Source: Tumebacillus flagellatus (GTDB lineage: Bacteria > Bacillota > Bacilli > Tumebacillales > Tumebacillaceae). From it: a stretch of 64,000 nt of DNA. This document shows, in pieces, positions 16,971 through 25,554 of this stretch; the stretch's first letter is position 1; each line of letters begins with the position of its first letter. The stretch lies in assembly GCF_000714935.1 (NCBI RefSeq), contig NZ_JMIR01000001.1, positions 155,122 to 219,121 on the forward strand, in the 5' to 3' direction. The translations under genes and the position numbers were made by a program. The notes beneath the pieces are model-generated. The model did not search any database. It saw nothing but the letters and a program-made list of their open reading frames with translations, and was not told where the DNA came from.

Positions 16971-17006
16971 AAAACACCCCGCCCTAGTGAGGGCCGGGGT
17001 GCTTTT
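16971..17006 (-). terminator. Terminator overlapping the end of the 97-aa gene
   Basis: Stem CACCCCGGCCCT / AGGGCGGGGTG then seven T on the minus strand. The gene's last five codons and TAG stop form the left arm and loop, so coding and terminator are fused. Confidence 0.85.
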
Positions 17007-17277
17007 GATCCGCCGCCGCTTCGTGCAGAAGATTCCCGATCATCCGGTCTTCTTCGTCCACGGGGTTGAACTCCGCCGGGACGATCACTTCCCAGCGCGG
17101 GAACAGCGCGCGTTTGACCATCTGCGCGGGCAGGAGCGGACCGTTATCCGGTTGCATAAAAAACAATTCGTGCAACGCTGCCGGGTCAAGTCCTTCATGC
17201 TGCAGATCCTGGGGAGTCGGAAGTTTCTGAAGAGGTTCCTGCTGAATTTCCTGGCGCGGCGGTTGTTGCTCGCTCAT
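16984..17277 (-). CDS. Uncharacterised 97-aa protein
   Basis: I do not recognise this family. The first 25 residues are Gln/Pro-rich (QQPPRQEIQQEPLQKLPTP), followed by ALHELFFMQPDNGPLLPAQ and a hydrophobic block FPRWEVIVPAEFNPVDEED. No membrane segment. The ATG overlaps the stop of the upstream gene in ATGA, so it is translationally coupled to it. The last codons lie inside the terminator hairpin. Confidence 0.7.
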   Translation of the reverse strand: MSEQQPPRQEIQQEPLQKLPTPQDLQHEGLDPAALHELFFMQPDNGPLLPAQMVKRALFPRWEVIVPAEFNPVDEEDRMIGNLLHEAAADQKHPGPH

Positions 17278-17792
17278 TCCTGCGGCCAGGTCACGAGGTC
17301 GTCTGTCGCCTCGTCCACCGTCTCCATCGATTGGTTGCGCTCATACCCGCCGCACTCCATCAAACGCACCAACGCTTCCGCCATGTCGTGCGTCGCGGAG
17401 TTGAAGTTGTCGGTCGGATGCTCCAGCGGCGCCGACAGCGTGCCTTTGATCACGTACGTTTCCTGTGCGACTTCCCCCACCGGTTGCAGCAGCATGACCG
17501 TTCCGGCCCCGCCGCCGACCGATTTCACGTTGGCGACGATCTCTTCGTCCGTGCGCTTGTTGAGGTTCGGGATGTGGATCATGTAGCCGATTTCGATGCG
17601 GTCTTCCACCTGCTCCACGACCAAGTCGCACCACGGGCTGTCATCGTCCGTGAGATCGAGACGACTGTGGATGAGCACCGAATTGTCGCCGGTCACAGAG
17701 CCGAGCGGAATTTCCAAGCGGTTGCGAACCAGCGTCACCGGCGCGACTTCGTCCAGAATATCAATCAGAGATTTGACCCAAGTTTCGTACAT
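17274..17792 (-). CDS. Uncharacterised 172-aa protein, first gene of a two-gene operon
   Basis: This acidic cytoplasmic protein of unknown function contains VAPVTLVRNRLEIPLGSVTG, EIGYMIHIPNLNKRTDEE and a Gly-rich SVGGGAGTVMLLQPVG. No recognised motif. GGGAGGGGGTC precedes the ATG at 17792. It overlaps the next gene by four bases. The preceding 106 bases (17793-17898) contain a CCCCCTGCATAGGGGG hairpin without a T-run and no clear promoter. Confidence 0.7.
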   Translation of the reverse strand: MYETWVKSLIDILDEVAPVTLVRNRLEIPLGSVTGDNSVLIHSRLDLTDDDSPWCDLVVEQVEDRIEIGYMIHIPNLNKRTDEEIVANVKSVGGGAGTVMLLQPVGEVAQETYVIKGTLSAPLEHPTDNFNSATHDMAEALVRLMECGGYERNQSMETVDEATDDLVTWPQE

Positions 17793-17898
17793 AAGTCAAG
17801 ACCCCCTCCCTTTGACACGCGTGTTGGGTACTCATAGTCAGTATCCGACACGGATGCTCCCCCTATGCAGGGGGACGGGCGGGGGTTATTGGTTTGTT

Positions 17899-18174
17899 TT
17901 ATTGGTTTTTGTTGACCACCAGTTTGAGGTGTTCTTTGCGCAGGCGCTTTTCAGTCTCGCGCGGGCGGCTCATCAAGCTCTCCGCACGGCCAAGCAGCAG
18001 TTCGCGAACCGCATCCAACTGTTCCACCGCTTGGGTGAGATCGACAAAGGATCGAATGAACTCACTCGTCTGAAGTTTCAGAATTTCATTGGGCTGATTC
18101 GAAATCTGTTGGGTCAACTGATAGATTTTGGCGATCAGCTGCTCAACAGACTCTCGGCTTTCGGCTGTTTTCAT
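17899..18174 (-). CDS. Small helical protein (91 aa)
   Basis: Heptad-like spacing of Leu, Ile and Val from residue 10 to 75 (VEQLIAKIYQLTQQISN, FVDLTQAVEQLDAVRELLLG) suggests a coiled coil. The C-terminus is basic (KRLRKEHLKLVVNKNQ). ATG 18174 is preceded by AGGGGG; the frame continues upstream without a site. No family recognised. Confidence 0.6.
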   Translation of the reverse strand: MKTAESRESVEQLIAKIYQLTQQISNQPNEILKLQTSEFIRSFVDLTQAVEQLDAVRELLLGRAESLMSRPRETEKRLRKEHLKLVVNKNQ

Positions 18175-18264
18175 CAAGATATCCCCCTGACCTCTCCCCT
18201 TGCATCTACCACCTAGCGTACAGCGGAGCACAGGCAGGAAGCAACGACCACTTTCTTCCAAAGT

Positions 18265-18302
18265 AAAAAAGAAGAGAGGCCCGAAGCCGGGCCTCTCTTC
18301 TC
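18265..18302 (-). terminator. Terminator after the SASP gene
   Basis: Perfect GAAGAGAGGCCCG / CGGGCCTCTCTTC stem with a 3-base loop and T-run on the minus strand. Confidence 0.9.
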
Positions 18303-18324
18303 GTTCCTTGTACCGTGGAAAACG

Positions 18325-18690
18325 TCAGTGCAGCTGTTGCGATGGCGGCGCCGTCGAATACGACTGCAGACCGCCGATCTGGTCGAGGTACGACTGCGCG
18401 GCGATCACGGAATTCTGCGCGTCTTGAATCTCGTTTTGCCGCGCGCCCGGCTCTGCTTCGACGCTCTGCAACGCTTGCGGGCTTTGCATCATCGCGCTCT
18501 CTGCGTACTCGATCATCTTCCGCACCATCACGCCGCCGACATAGCCGTTCATGCGCGAGGGCAACATCCCTTTGTCCACTTGGTCGTAGTTCGGAATCCC
18601 CAGTTCGGCAGCGACCTCCGTCTTCAGCTGATCCAACGCACTCCGGGCACCCGGCACTTCGGCCTGATTGCGACGGCGGTTGTTCGGCAT
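18325..18690 (-). CDS. Alpha/beta-type small acid-soluble spore protein (extended)
   Basis: These proteins coat spore DNA and protect it from UV. Residues about 15-70 match the family: ALDQLKTEVAAELGI carries the GPR protease cleavage site (TEVA), and NGYVGGVMVRKMIEYAE the second DNA-binding helix. ATG 18690 follows AGGAG by nine bases; the frame extends further without a site. Normal SASPs have 60-75 residues. This one has 121, with a C-terminal Gln/Ser-rich extension (about 75-121) containing VEAEPGARQNEIQDAQN. The tail is unexplained. It lies just downstream of comEC on the same strand. Confidence 0.85.
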   Translation of the reverse strand: MPNNRRRNQAEVPGARSALDQLKTEVAAELGIPNYDQVDKGMLPSRMNGYVGGVMVRKMIEYAESAMMQSPQALQSVEAEPGARQNEIQDAQNSVIAAQSYLDQIGGLQSYSTAPPSQQLH

Positions 18691-18752
18691 CCGCATCATC
18701 TCCTGTCGAGTTGGGTTCCTCCGCCACCAATGGCAGCAAGGTGGTACAACCG

Positions 18753-21086
18753 TTAGTATCCCCGCGCCGACCAAGAGTAGATGTCCAGATTTTGCCCGTC
18801 GGTTTCACAGACGATCGCGCCGGAGATGTCGGTGCGCCAAATCGCGGCTCCGGAATTTTGCAGGCGTTGAAGCGTCGAGGAAGCGGGGTGACCGTAGCGG
18901 TTGTGTGCGCCGACGGAGAGGACCGCGTGGGCCGGGGTCGTTTTTTCCAAAAAAGGAACCGTCGACGAGTGGCCGCTTCCGTGATGCGCGACTTTGAGCA
19001 CGTCGACGTGCGGGAGCGGCGGGAGTTGCGGCTCCACTTCGCCTTCGAGGTCGCCGGTGAAGAGGAAATTTCGCGCGCCGTAAGTCAGCGTGAAGACAAC
19101 CGAGTTGGAGTTGGTGTCGGAGCGGGTGTTTCGGTAGGGAGTTCGCGGCGGGTTGAAGATGCGGATCGTGAGGTTCGGCTCGGGTGTGTAGAGTTCGCCT
19201 GCGCGGACTTGGTGGATCGGGATGTGTTGACGGCGGGCTTCTTGGAGGAGGCTTTGGTAGAAGGGCGCGTCGGCGGTGAGATCGGAGACGAGCAGTTGGT
19301 GCACGCGGAAGGAATGCAAGACGGCGGCGAGACCTCGGACGTGGTCTTCGTCCGCGTGCGTGAGGACGAGCGTGTCGATGTCGTCGATGCCCTTCGACGC
19401 CAACGCCGGAACGACGACGCGCTCGCCGGGGTCGTAGTCGCTGTGTTGAAAGCCGGGAATGCCGCCGCCGTCGACGAGCCAGATCTGATGCGGCATCTCC
19501 AGCAGAATCGAATCCCCCTGCCCCACGTCGAGAAACGTGACGCGCAAGTCGTGCGCAGCGAAGGCACGCCAGAAGATACCGAGCGCAAGCAGGCACGCAA
19601 CGGCGGGAACGGTGTACGCGCGCCAGAAGTTCCACGGCGGAACGCGGAGGATGAACAGCAGCCATCCGCTGTAATAGAGAAAAAGCCAAAGCGGGGTCGG
19701 AGCTTGGAGGTTGCGGAGCAGCCAGCCTTGCTGAGCGGCGTACGTCAGCGGGTCCGCCATGAGATGCAGCCCCCGCGAGACGAGCGTTGCCGGGAGTGCG
19801 GCGAGCGCGGGATGCAGGAGACCGAGCAAGAGACTTCCTGCGGCGGCGGGCAGCAGCACGGCGATCAGCGGCAGGATGTAGAGATTCGCCAAGAGCGAGA
19901 GCGGTGTGTAGCGCGGGTTGATCGTGAGAATCAGCGGAGTGGAGATCAGTTGGCAGAGGATCGTCAGCAGAATCGCGCCGAGAAATTTCTGCAAAGGGGC
20001 ATACGCGAACTTCGGCAGGCGTTCGGCGGGGACGATTTTCGCAAGGAGGTGTTCAAAGTGCACGGGCGCGACGAGCATCGCGAGCGTGAGGAGAAACGTG
20101 AGTTGAAACCCGACGTCTCGAAGCAGAAACGGGTCGTACACGAGCAACAGTCCGCCCGCGAGCGCCCACGACGTGAGCCGGTCGGTTTCGCGGGAGAGCA
20201 AGCGGCTCAAGCACCAGAGCGTGCTCATCGTGCAAGCCCGAACGACCGACGCGCCTCCCCCTGTAAGACCGCCGTAAAAAACGACAATGACAATCGCCAG
20301 GGCGTAGCGTCTGCGGACGGAGAGGCCGAACTTTTCGAGCAGGGCGAGCAACGGGAGGATCAGCAAGGCGACGTTCGCCCCGGAGACGACGAGGATGTGC
20401 ACCACGCCCATGTCTCGAAACGCGCTCTCCACTTCCGGAGCGAGCCCGTCGTCGAACCCGATCAGAATCCCCGAGACCAGCGCGGCCTGTTCGGGCGGGT
20501 ACAGCTCTTGAATCACACGCACCAACCGATGGCGCAACGGCAGAAAAAAACGCCCCTGTACGCCCCTGTCGTCATGTCCCAGCACGTGAAAGCTCTCGGC
20601 GTGCAGAGAGTAGTGGATGCCTTGGTTGGTGTCATACGAGAGCGCGTCGAAAGCGCCGGGGTTGCGGGGTGGTTGCGGTTTTTGCCAGAGTGTGCGGAAT
20701 TCGAGGAGGTCGCCGTAGCGAGGGGGTTTGGGGGATTTGGAAGTGACGACGGCTTTTTCCCGGGCGGGTTGGCCGTTGACTGCGCGTACCTCCAGAACGA
20801 AGCGGTTTGAGACGGGGTCGTTGATCACGCGCCCTTGCACGGTGACAGACTTGTCCGCAAAGGAATCGTACATCGGCGTCTGATACCACTGGTGCGCGCA
20901 AAACGTGAACACGCCGACCCAAAACGCCGTCGCCCACACGCCTCTGCGCCAGCGCCATGCTGACACCAAAGCAAGCACAACCGGGAGCAGCCACCACCCC
21001 GGAAACACAGCAGCGGGAACCCACCGTCCCGCCCAAATACCGACAGCCAAACAAACCACAGCCTGAAGAAGCACACGAGGAGTCAT
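18753..21086 (-). CDS. comEC: DNA internalisation channel ComEC/Rec2
   Basis: This multi-pass membrane protein forms the pore through which single-stranded DNA enters during competence. Residues 1-200 include the first membrane helices and an extracellular OB-like domain (KSVTVQGRVINDPVSNR). The competence domain follows, with GILIGFDDGLAPEVESAFRDMGVVHILVVSG and several helices. From about 520 there is a metallo-beta-lactamase-like domain (FLDVGQGDSILLEMP, then THADEDHVRG in place of the usual HxDxDH). 777 residues is standard. The gene follows comEA on the same strand, the usual order; comEB is missing between them. Confidence 0.95.
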   Translation of the reverse strand: MTPRVLLQAVVCLAVGIWAGRWVPAAVFPGWWLLPVVLALVSAWRWRRGVWATAFWVGVFTFCAHQWYQTPMYDSFADKSVTVQGRVINDPVSNRFVLEVRAVNGQPAREKAVVTSKSPKPPRYGDLLEFRTLWQKPQPPRNPGAFDALSYDTNQGIHYSLHAESFHVLGHDDRGVQGRFFLPLRHRLVRVIQELYPPEQAALVSGILIGFDDGLAPEVESAFRDMGVVHILVVSGANVALLILPLLALLEKFGLSVRRRYALAIVIVVFYGGLTGGGASVVRACTMSTLWCLSRLLSRETDRLTSWALAGGLLLVYDPFLLRDVGFQLTFLLTLAMLVAPVHFEHLLAKIVPAERLPKFAYAPLQKFLGAILLTILCQLISTPLILTINPRYTPLSLLANLYILPLIAVLLPAAAGSLLLGLLHPALAALPATLVSRGLHLMADPLTYAAQQGWLLRNLQAPTPLWLFLYYSGWLLFILRVPPWNFWRAYTVPAVACLLALGIFWRAFAAHDLRVTFLDVGQGDSILLEMPHQIWLVDGGGIPGFQHSDYDPGERVVVPALASKGIDDIDTLVLTHADEDHVRGLAAVLHSFRVHQLLVSDLTADAPFYQSLLQEARRQHIPIHQVRAGELYTPEPNLTIRIFNPPRTPYRNTRSDTNSNSVVFTLTYGARNFLFTGDLEGEVEPQLPPLPHVDVLKVAHHGSGHSSTVPFLEKTTPAHAVLSVGAHNRYGHPASSTLQRLQNSGAAIWRTDISGAIVCETDGQNLDIYSWSARGY

Positions 21087-21158
21087 GGAGAGGGGAGCCT
21101 CACTTTATAAGAAGAAATGGGGAGACCTGCAAGGAACTGCTTGTCGAGGAAAAAATCG

Positions 21159-21737
21159 TCAATTCACCGTCACTTTATCCCGAATCGACTCCACCAACTT
21201 CACGCCGAATCCCGGCACGTTGCGCAGGTCGTCGACCGTGGAGAATCGTCCTTGGTCTTCGCGATACTTCACAATCGCCTCCGCACGAGCCGATCCGATC
21301 CCCGGCAGTTTGTCGAGGTCTGCGGCGCTCGCGGTGTTCACATTCACTTTCCCGCCGGCGGCACTCGGGGCGGATGCTTCCTTTTTTTCCTCGCTGGCTC
21401 CGGTCTTCGGCACGATCACTTCCGTCCCGTCCTTGAGCAGCGCCGCCATGTTCAACTTCGCCAAGTCGGCGTCCGCTTTCGCTCCTCCCGCCGCTTGCAC
21501 GGCGTCGATCGTCCGCGAGTCGGCCGGCAGTTGATACACGCCGGGCGTGTTCACTTCGCCCTTCACATCCACGCGCACTTTCTCCGTCGAAACGGCCGTC
21601 CTCTGTTCGTTTTGCGCCTGCGGTGCGTTCGCGCTCGCATCTGCAACAGGCTTCGGTTTGCCGCCGTACAGATACACACTACCCGCCAACAACACCCCGA
21701 CGAGCACGGCGAGCAGCAAGAAGCGTTCTTTTTTCAT
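21159..21737 (-). CDS. comEA: DNA receptor ComEA
   Basis: This membrane-anchored receptor binds double-stranded DNA outside the cell. It has an N-terminal membrane anchor (residues about 5-27), a SLBB-like region (VDVKGEVNTPGVYQLPADSRTI) and a C-terminal double helix-hairpin-helix (VNVNTASAADLDKLPGIGSARAEAIV and FSTVDDLRNVPGFG). Start: ATG 21737 lies seven bases after AAGGAGG, whereas ATG 21743 is too close to it. comEC follows 72 bases downstream. Confidence 0.95.
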   Translation of the reverse strand: MKKERFLLLAVLVGVLLAGSVYLYGGKPKPVADASANAPQAQNEQRTAVSTEKVRVDVKGEVNTPGVYQLPADSRTIDAVQAAGGAKADADLAKLNMAALLKDGTEVIVPKTGASEEKKEASAPSAAGGKVNVNTASAADLDKLPGIGSARAEAIVKYREDQGRFSTVDDLRNVPGFGVKLVESIRDKVTVN

Positions 21738-21867
21738 GAGCATCCCTCCTTCTTGAGAATCATTTCAACGACGCCCATGCTTTTCCTTCTTTTCCCCCGT
21801 ATCCCCTGCAACTCTGCCGCGAACGCTACACCTACACATTCCAACGCGACAGGGGGAAACCGGCGTC

Positions 21868-22392
21868 ATGATTCTCGAACGCTTCGTACCGAGTTTGCAC
21901 CTGCACACGATCTACGACATCAACTTCCACCAACTCCGCGAGCGCGGCATTCGCGGAATCATCACCAACCTCGACAACACGCTGATCGAACAAGACAGCC
22001 CCCACGCCACCGAACGGCTGATGAAATGGATTCAAACCCTCCGCCATGAAGACCTCAAAGTCGTCATCGTCTCCAACAACCGCAAAATCCGCGTCTCCGA
22101 ATTCGCCCGCCCGCTCGGCATCCCGTTCGTCTACGAAGCGCGCAAGCCGTGGGGGCATCCGTTTGAACGCGCGCTGCGCCTCCTGCACACCTCCACCCGC
22201 GACACCGTCGTCGTAGGCGACCAACTGCTCACCGACATCTACGGCGGCAACAAATTCGGCATGTACACGATCTGGGTCGACCCGCTCAAAGGCAAAGAAG
22301 GCTGGCCGACCAAAATCAACCGCTTTTTTGAAAAGATCATCTACGGCTGGCTGAAGAAAAAAGGCTACCTCCCGTGGGACGAACATCTCTAG
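21868..22392 (+). CDS. YqeG-family HAD phosphatase, second copy
   Basis: This 174-residue HAD phosphatase of the YqeG (phosphatidylglycerophosphatase-like) family has motif I ITNLDNTL with only the first Asp in the usual place (LDNT), motif II VSNN and motif III/IV VVVGDQLLTDI. It is clearly homologous to the gene at 38438-38950 (same ITDLDNTL, KVCIVSNNN, GDQLFTDV, and an identical YLPWD/MIPWE-type end). GGGGGAAA precedes the ATG. It is divergent from comEA. A gene of the usual yqeG context is at 38438, so this one is the extra paralogue. Confidence 0.88.
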   Translation: MILERFVPSLHLHTIYDINFHQLRERGIRGIITNLDNTLIEQDSPHATERLMKWIQTLRHEDLKVVIVSNNRKIRVSEFARPLGIPFVYEARKPWGHPFERALRLLHTSTRDTVVVGDQLLTDIYGGNKFGMYTIWVDPLKGKEGWPTKINRFFEKIIYGWLKKKGYLPWDEHL

Positions 22393-22512
22393 CTCCCTGT
22401 CCCCTCAAAAACCGCCCCCGCCCTCGTCGGGCCTCACTCACCTTTCTGGGCACCCGCACATAGAGTAAGACTACCGCGGAGCACATACGGCAGTCGAAAG
22501 GAGGCCAACAGG

Positions 22513-23790
22513 GTGTCATCCTCAAACCTTGAATCCAACACCAAAGCGATGCCCTCGGGGAACAAACGGAAGGGATTGCTCGCCTTCTTGGGACCGGGTT
22601 TCCTGATCACGCTCGGATTTATCGACCCCGGCAACTGGGCCACCAACCTGGCCGGCGGATCGTCCTACGGATACAGCTTGCTTTGGGTGATCACCTTGAG
22701 CACGCTGATCTTAATCCTCTTGCAAAACATGTCGGTGCGACTTGGCATCGTCACCGGCAAATCGCTCGCCGAAAATGTTCGCGCCCACTGCCACCCGACG
22801 CTTGCGTGGCTGCTCGGCGTCTCGATCTTGATCGCTTGCGTCGCCACTTCCATCGCGGAATACCTCGGCGCGGCGCTCGGTTTGCAGATCTTGTTCGGCA
22901 TTCCGATCTGGCTTGGCGCGATTCTCACGCTCGCGATCGTCTTGGTCACCGTGTGGTTTCCGCAATACCGGCGCATCGAAACTCTGCTGATCGCGTTTCT
23001 CGCCGTCATCGGCGTGATCTACGTCATCGAGATGTTCATCGTCAAGCCGGACTGGGGCGCCGCCTTCCCCGCGATGGTGATACCGCACGTAGACTCCGGC
23101 TCGATCTACGTCGCGATGGGGATGCTCGGCGCCGTGATCATGCCGCACAACCTCTACCTGCACAGCAACGTCATTCAAGAGCGCAACGAACTCACCGTCA
23201 CCGACCTTGAAAAAAAACGCATGATTCGCTACCAATTCATCGATACGTTGCTCGCGATGGGCACCGGATGGCTGGTCAACTCCGCCATGATCATCGTCGC
23301 GGCCGCTGTGTTCTTCCGTTACGGCATGGAGGTGACCAGCATCGAGCAAGCGGCCGAAACCCTGAAACCTTTGGCGGGGAACTTGGCTTCGATTCTGTTT
23401 GGCGTCGCCCTGCTTTGCTCCGGGCTGGGGTCGTCTGTCACGTCGTCGATGGCCAACGCCCACGTCGTCACCGGCTACCTGGGCAAATCCAGCGACACCA
23501 AAAGCAAGTTCTGGCGCATCGCCCTCCTGCTGACGTCGATTCCGGCGATGGCGGTGATCGCGATCGGGTTTGACTCGTTCAAACTCCTGATCTTCTCGCA
23601 AGTCGTGCTTTCGCTGCAACTTCCGCTGACGGTCATCCCCTTGCTGGCTCTGGTCAAGAGCCGCAAAGTCATGGGCTTGTTCTCCAGCAAGCCGTTCGAA
23701 TTCACGCTGGCGGTGCTGTCCACCGTGATCATCGTGCTCCTGAACGCGTTATTGCTGTATCAGACGTTTGGCGGCCAATTCTCTTGGTAA
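22513..23790 (+). CDS. mntH: NRAMP-family manganese/divalent metal transporter
   Basis: This proton-coupled Mn(II) importer has 425 residues with about 11 membrane helices. The metal-binding signatures are DPGNWATN in the first helix and MPHNLYLHS in the sixth. It starts with GTG, preceded by AAAGGAGG. A regulator gene, mntR, follows 98 bases downstream, the expected partner. I found no clear MntR box by eye in the 120 bases upstream. Confidence 0.94.
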   Translation: MSSSNLESNTKAMPSGNKRKGLLAFLGPGFLITLGFIDPGNWATNLAGGSSYGYSLLWVITLSTLILILLQNMSVRLGIVTGKSLAENVRAHCHPTLAWLLGVSILIACVATSIAEYLGAALGLQILFGIPIWLGAILTLAIVLVTVWFPQYRRIETLLIAFLAVIGVIYVIEMFIVKPDWGAAFPAMVIPHVDSGSIYVAMGMLGAVIMPHNLYLHSNVIQERNELTVTDLEKKRMIRYQFIDTLLAMGTGWLVNSAMIIVAAAVFFRYGMEVTSIEQAAETLKPLAGNLASILFGVALLCSGLGSSVTSSMANAHVVTGYLGKSSDTKSKFWRIALLLTSIPAMAVIAIGFDSFKLLIFSQVVLSLQLPLTVIPLLALVKSRKVMGLFSSKPFEFTLAVLSTVIIVLLNALLLYQTFGGQFSW

Positions 23791-23808
23791 TGTGAGAACT
23801 TCCATTGT

Positions 23809-23837
23809 TTGCACGAGAGAGAGAGTTCGGGTAAAAT
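23809..23837 (+). promoter_or_regulatory. Sigma-A promoter of mntR
   Basis: TTGCAC (23809-23814), 17-base spacer and TAAAAT (23832-23837), about 50 bases before the mntR ATG. mntR therefore has its own promoter in addition to possible read-through from mntH. Confidence 0.6.
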
Positions 23838-23888
23838 GTTACGGACGAATCACGTCATGGATACTTCCGAGGAGAGAGAGGATTGGGA

Positions 23889-24341
23889 ATGCTCACATCC
23901 AGCATGGAGGATTACTTAGAGAAAATCTACGAATTGATGAAGGAGAAAGGGTACGCCCGCGTCTCTGACATCGCCTCCTCGCTTTCCGTGCAACCGTCCT
24001 CTGTGACCAAGATGATCCAGAAGCTCGACGAAAAGCAACTGGTGACTTACGAAAAGTATCGTGGTATCGTCTTGACCCCGAAGGGCGAACAGCTCGGCAA
24101 ACTGATGAAGCAGCGCCATAAGCGGTTGGAGGAATTCTTGCGGATGCTCGGCATTCGCGAAGAGACGATTCAGCAGGACGTCGAAGGCATTGAACACCAT
24201 GTGTCTCCCGCGACGATGAGTGCGCTGAACAACCTCGTGTTGTTTTTTGAAAACCACTCGCACTGCTTGCAGGAGTTTAACGACTTCTGCCAAGATCTCG
24301 ACGCCCTCAAAGAGACAGAGGACGAAGGGAAAACGCGATAA
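23889..24341 (+). CDS. mntR: Manganese-responsive repressor MntR (DtxR family)
   Basis: This homodimeric repressor senses Mn(II) and shuts down manganese uptake. The N-terminal winged helix carries ARVSDIASSLSVQPSSVTKMIQKLDE. The metal ligands of Bacillus MntR are present: Asp8 and Glu11 in SMEDYLEKI, a His in KQRHKRLEEF, and Glu/His in DVEGIEHHV. The ATG at 23889 is used; a TTG two codons upstream is in frame but overlaps the ribosome site. 150 residues. The stop is merged with the following terminator. Confidence 0.95.
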   Translation: MLTSSMEDYLEKIYELMKEKGYARVSDIASSLSVQPSSVTKMIQKLDEKQLVTYEKYRGIVLTPKGEQLGKLMKQRHKRLEEFLRMLGIREETIQQDVEGIEHHVSPATMSALNNLVLFFENHSHCLQEFNDFCQDLDALKETEDEGKTR

Positions 24342-24366
24342 GCTCCGGCGACCGGAGCTTTTTTTC
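24341..24366 (+). terminator. Terminator after mntR
   Basis: AGCTCCGG-CGA-CCGGAGCT followed by seven T, starting at the last base of the mntR stop. Confidence 0.9.
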
Positions 24367-24392
24367 AGCCAAGAGAGGAGTGTGCGGAACAA

Positions 24393-25487
24393 ATGACTCG
24401 CAAAATCAGAGTCGGCGTCGTTTTCGGCGGCAAATCCGGCGAGCACGAAGTCTCCATCAATTCCGCCCAGTCGGTCATCGAGAATTTGAACCAAGATGTG
24501 TTTGAAATCTTCCCCATCGGCATCGACAAGCAAGGTGTCTGGCATGCCGGTCTCGGCGCCTACAACGCGCTCGGAGCCCCGATCCCGCCCGCGTTGCTGC
24601 CGGCCGGTGAGACGGAGGCGGACACCGCCGACCTGCTCCCGATCGCCCAAGGCGACGTGTTGCCGTCGCAAGCGGCCGAGAGAATCGACGTCGTGCTGCC
24701 GATCCTGCACGGACCGTACGGTGAGGACGGCACGGTGCAAGGTCTGTTTGAACTGATGAACATCCCGTACGTCGGAGCGGGCGTGCTCGCTTCCGCCGTC
24801 GGCATGGATAAAGCCATGATGAAGAAAGTCTTCGCTCAAGCGGGTCTTGCCCAATGCCGCTACGAAGTGGTGTTGCGCTCCCGCTTTGAACGCGAACCGG
24901 ACGCCGTGGCGGACGAAGTGGCCGCAAGCCTCGGGTACCCCTGCTTCGTGAAGCCGGCGAACCTCGGATCGAGCGTCGGCATCTCCAAAGCCAAGGACCG
25001 CGAGGCGCTGCTCCAAGCCCTGCGCGTCGCCGCGAAGTACGACCGCAAGATCATCGTCGAAGAAGCGGTCGACGGACGTGAAATCGAAGTGGCGGTGCTC
25101 GGCAACGAAGATCCGCAAGCGTCTTTGCCGGGCGAGATCATCTCCTCGAACGAGGAATTCTACGACTACGACGCCAAGTACTTGAGCGGGGAGTCGGCGA
25201 TGGTGATCCCGGCGGAATTGACGCCGGAACAAGTCGAAGAAGTGCGCGCGCTCGCCGTCACGGCGTTCCAAGCGATCGACGGCTCCGGGCTGTCCCGCGC
25301 CGACTTCTTCCTCTGCCGCAAAACCGGCAAGTTCCTGATCAACGAAATCAACACGTTCCCCGGCTTCACGAAGTACAGCATGTACCCGAAGATGTGGGAA
25401 GCGAGCGGTCTGCCGTATGACCAACTGATCGAAACGTTGATCCACCTCGCCATCGAACGCCACGAAGACAAGAACCGTGAGCGGTAA
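24393..25487 (+). CDS. ddl: D-alanine--D-alanine ligase
   Basis: This ATP-grasp enzyme makes the D-Ala-D-Ala dipeptide of peptidoglycan. It has 364 residues: N-terminal domain VVFGGKSGEHEVSINSA (residues 8-24), LPILHGPYGEDG, VKPANLGSSVGISK in the ATP-grasp core and FLINEINTFPG near the end with the Mg-binding Glu/Asn. GAGGAG precedes the ATG. It lies alone between terminators, without murF next to it. Confidence 0.95.
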   Translation: MTRKIRVGVVFGGKSGEHEVSINSAQSVIENLNQDVFEIFPIGIDKQGVWHAGLGAYNALGAPIPPALLPAGETEADTADLLPIAQGDVLPSQAAERIDVVLPILHGPYGEDGTVQGLFELMNIPYVGAGVLASAVGMDKAMMKKVFAQAGLAQCRYEVVLRSRFEREPDAVADEVAASLGYPCFVKPANLGSSVGISKAKDREALLQALRVAAKYDRKIIVEEAVDGREIEVAVLGNEDPQASLPGEIISSNEEFYDYDAKYLSGESAMVIPAELTPEQVEEVRALAVTAFQAIDGSGLSRADFFLCRKTGKFLINEINTFPGFTKYSMYPKMWEASGLPYDQLIETLIHLAIERHEDKNRER

Positions 25488-25513
25488 GTGACGACTCAAA
25501 CCGATCCGCACAA

Positions 25514-25554
25514 CAAAAGCTGCGATCCTCTGCGGAGGATGGCAGCTTTTTATT
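25514..25554. terminator. Bidirectional terminator, ddl / membrane protein gene
   Basis: AAAAGCTGC-GATCCTC / GAGGAT-GGCAGCTTTTT stem between convergent genes; its right end includes the stop codon of the membrane-protein gene. Confidence 0.88.

Noticed and set aside
18315-20810. 831-residue plus-strand ORF opposite comEC
   Set aside because: Antisense shadow; Arg/Glu-rich with no domain pattern, while comEC motifs are intact on the minus strand.
22393-22512. MntR box or manganese riboswitch before mntH
   Set aside because: No sequence close to TTTGCCTTAAGGAAA and no yybP-ykoY-like RNA features seen in these 120 bases.
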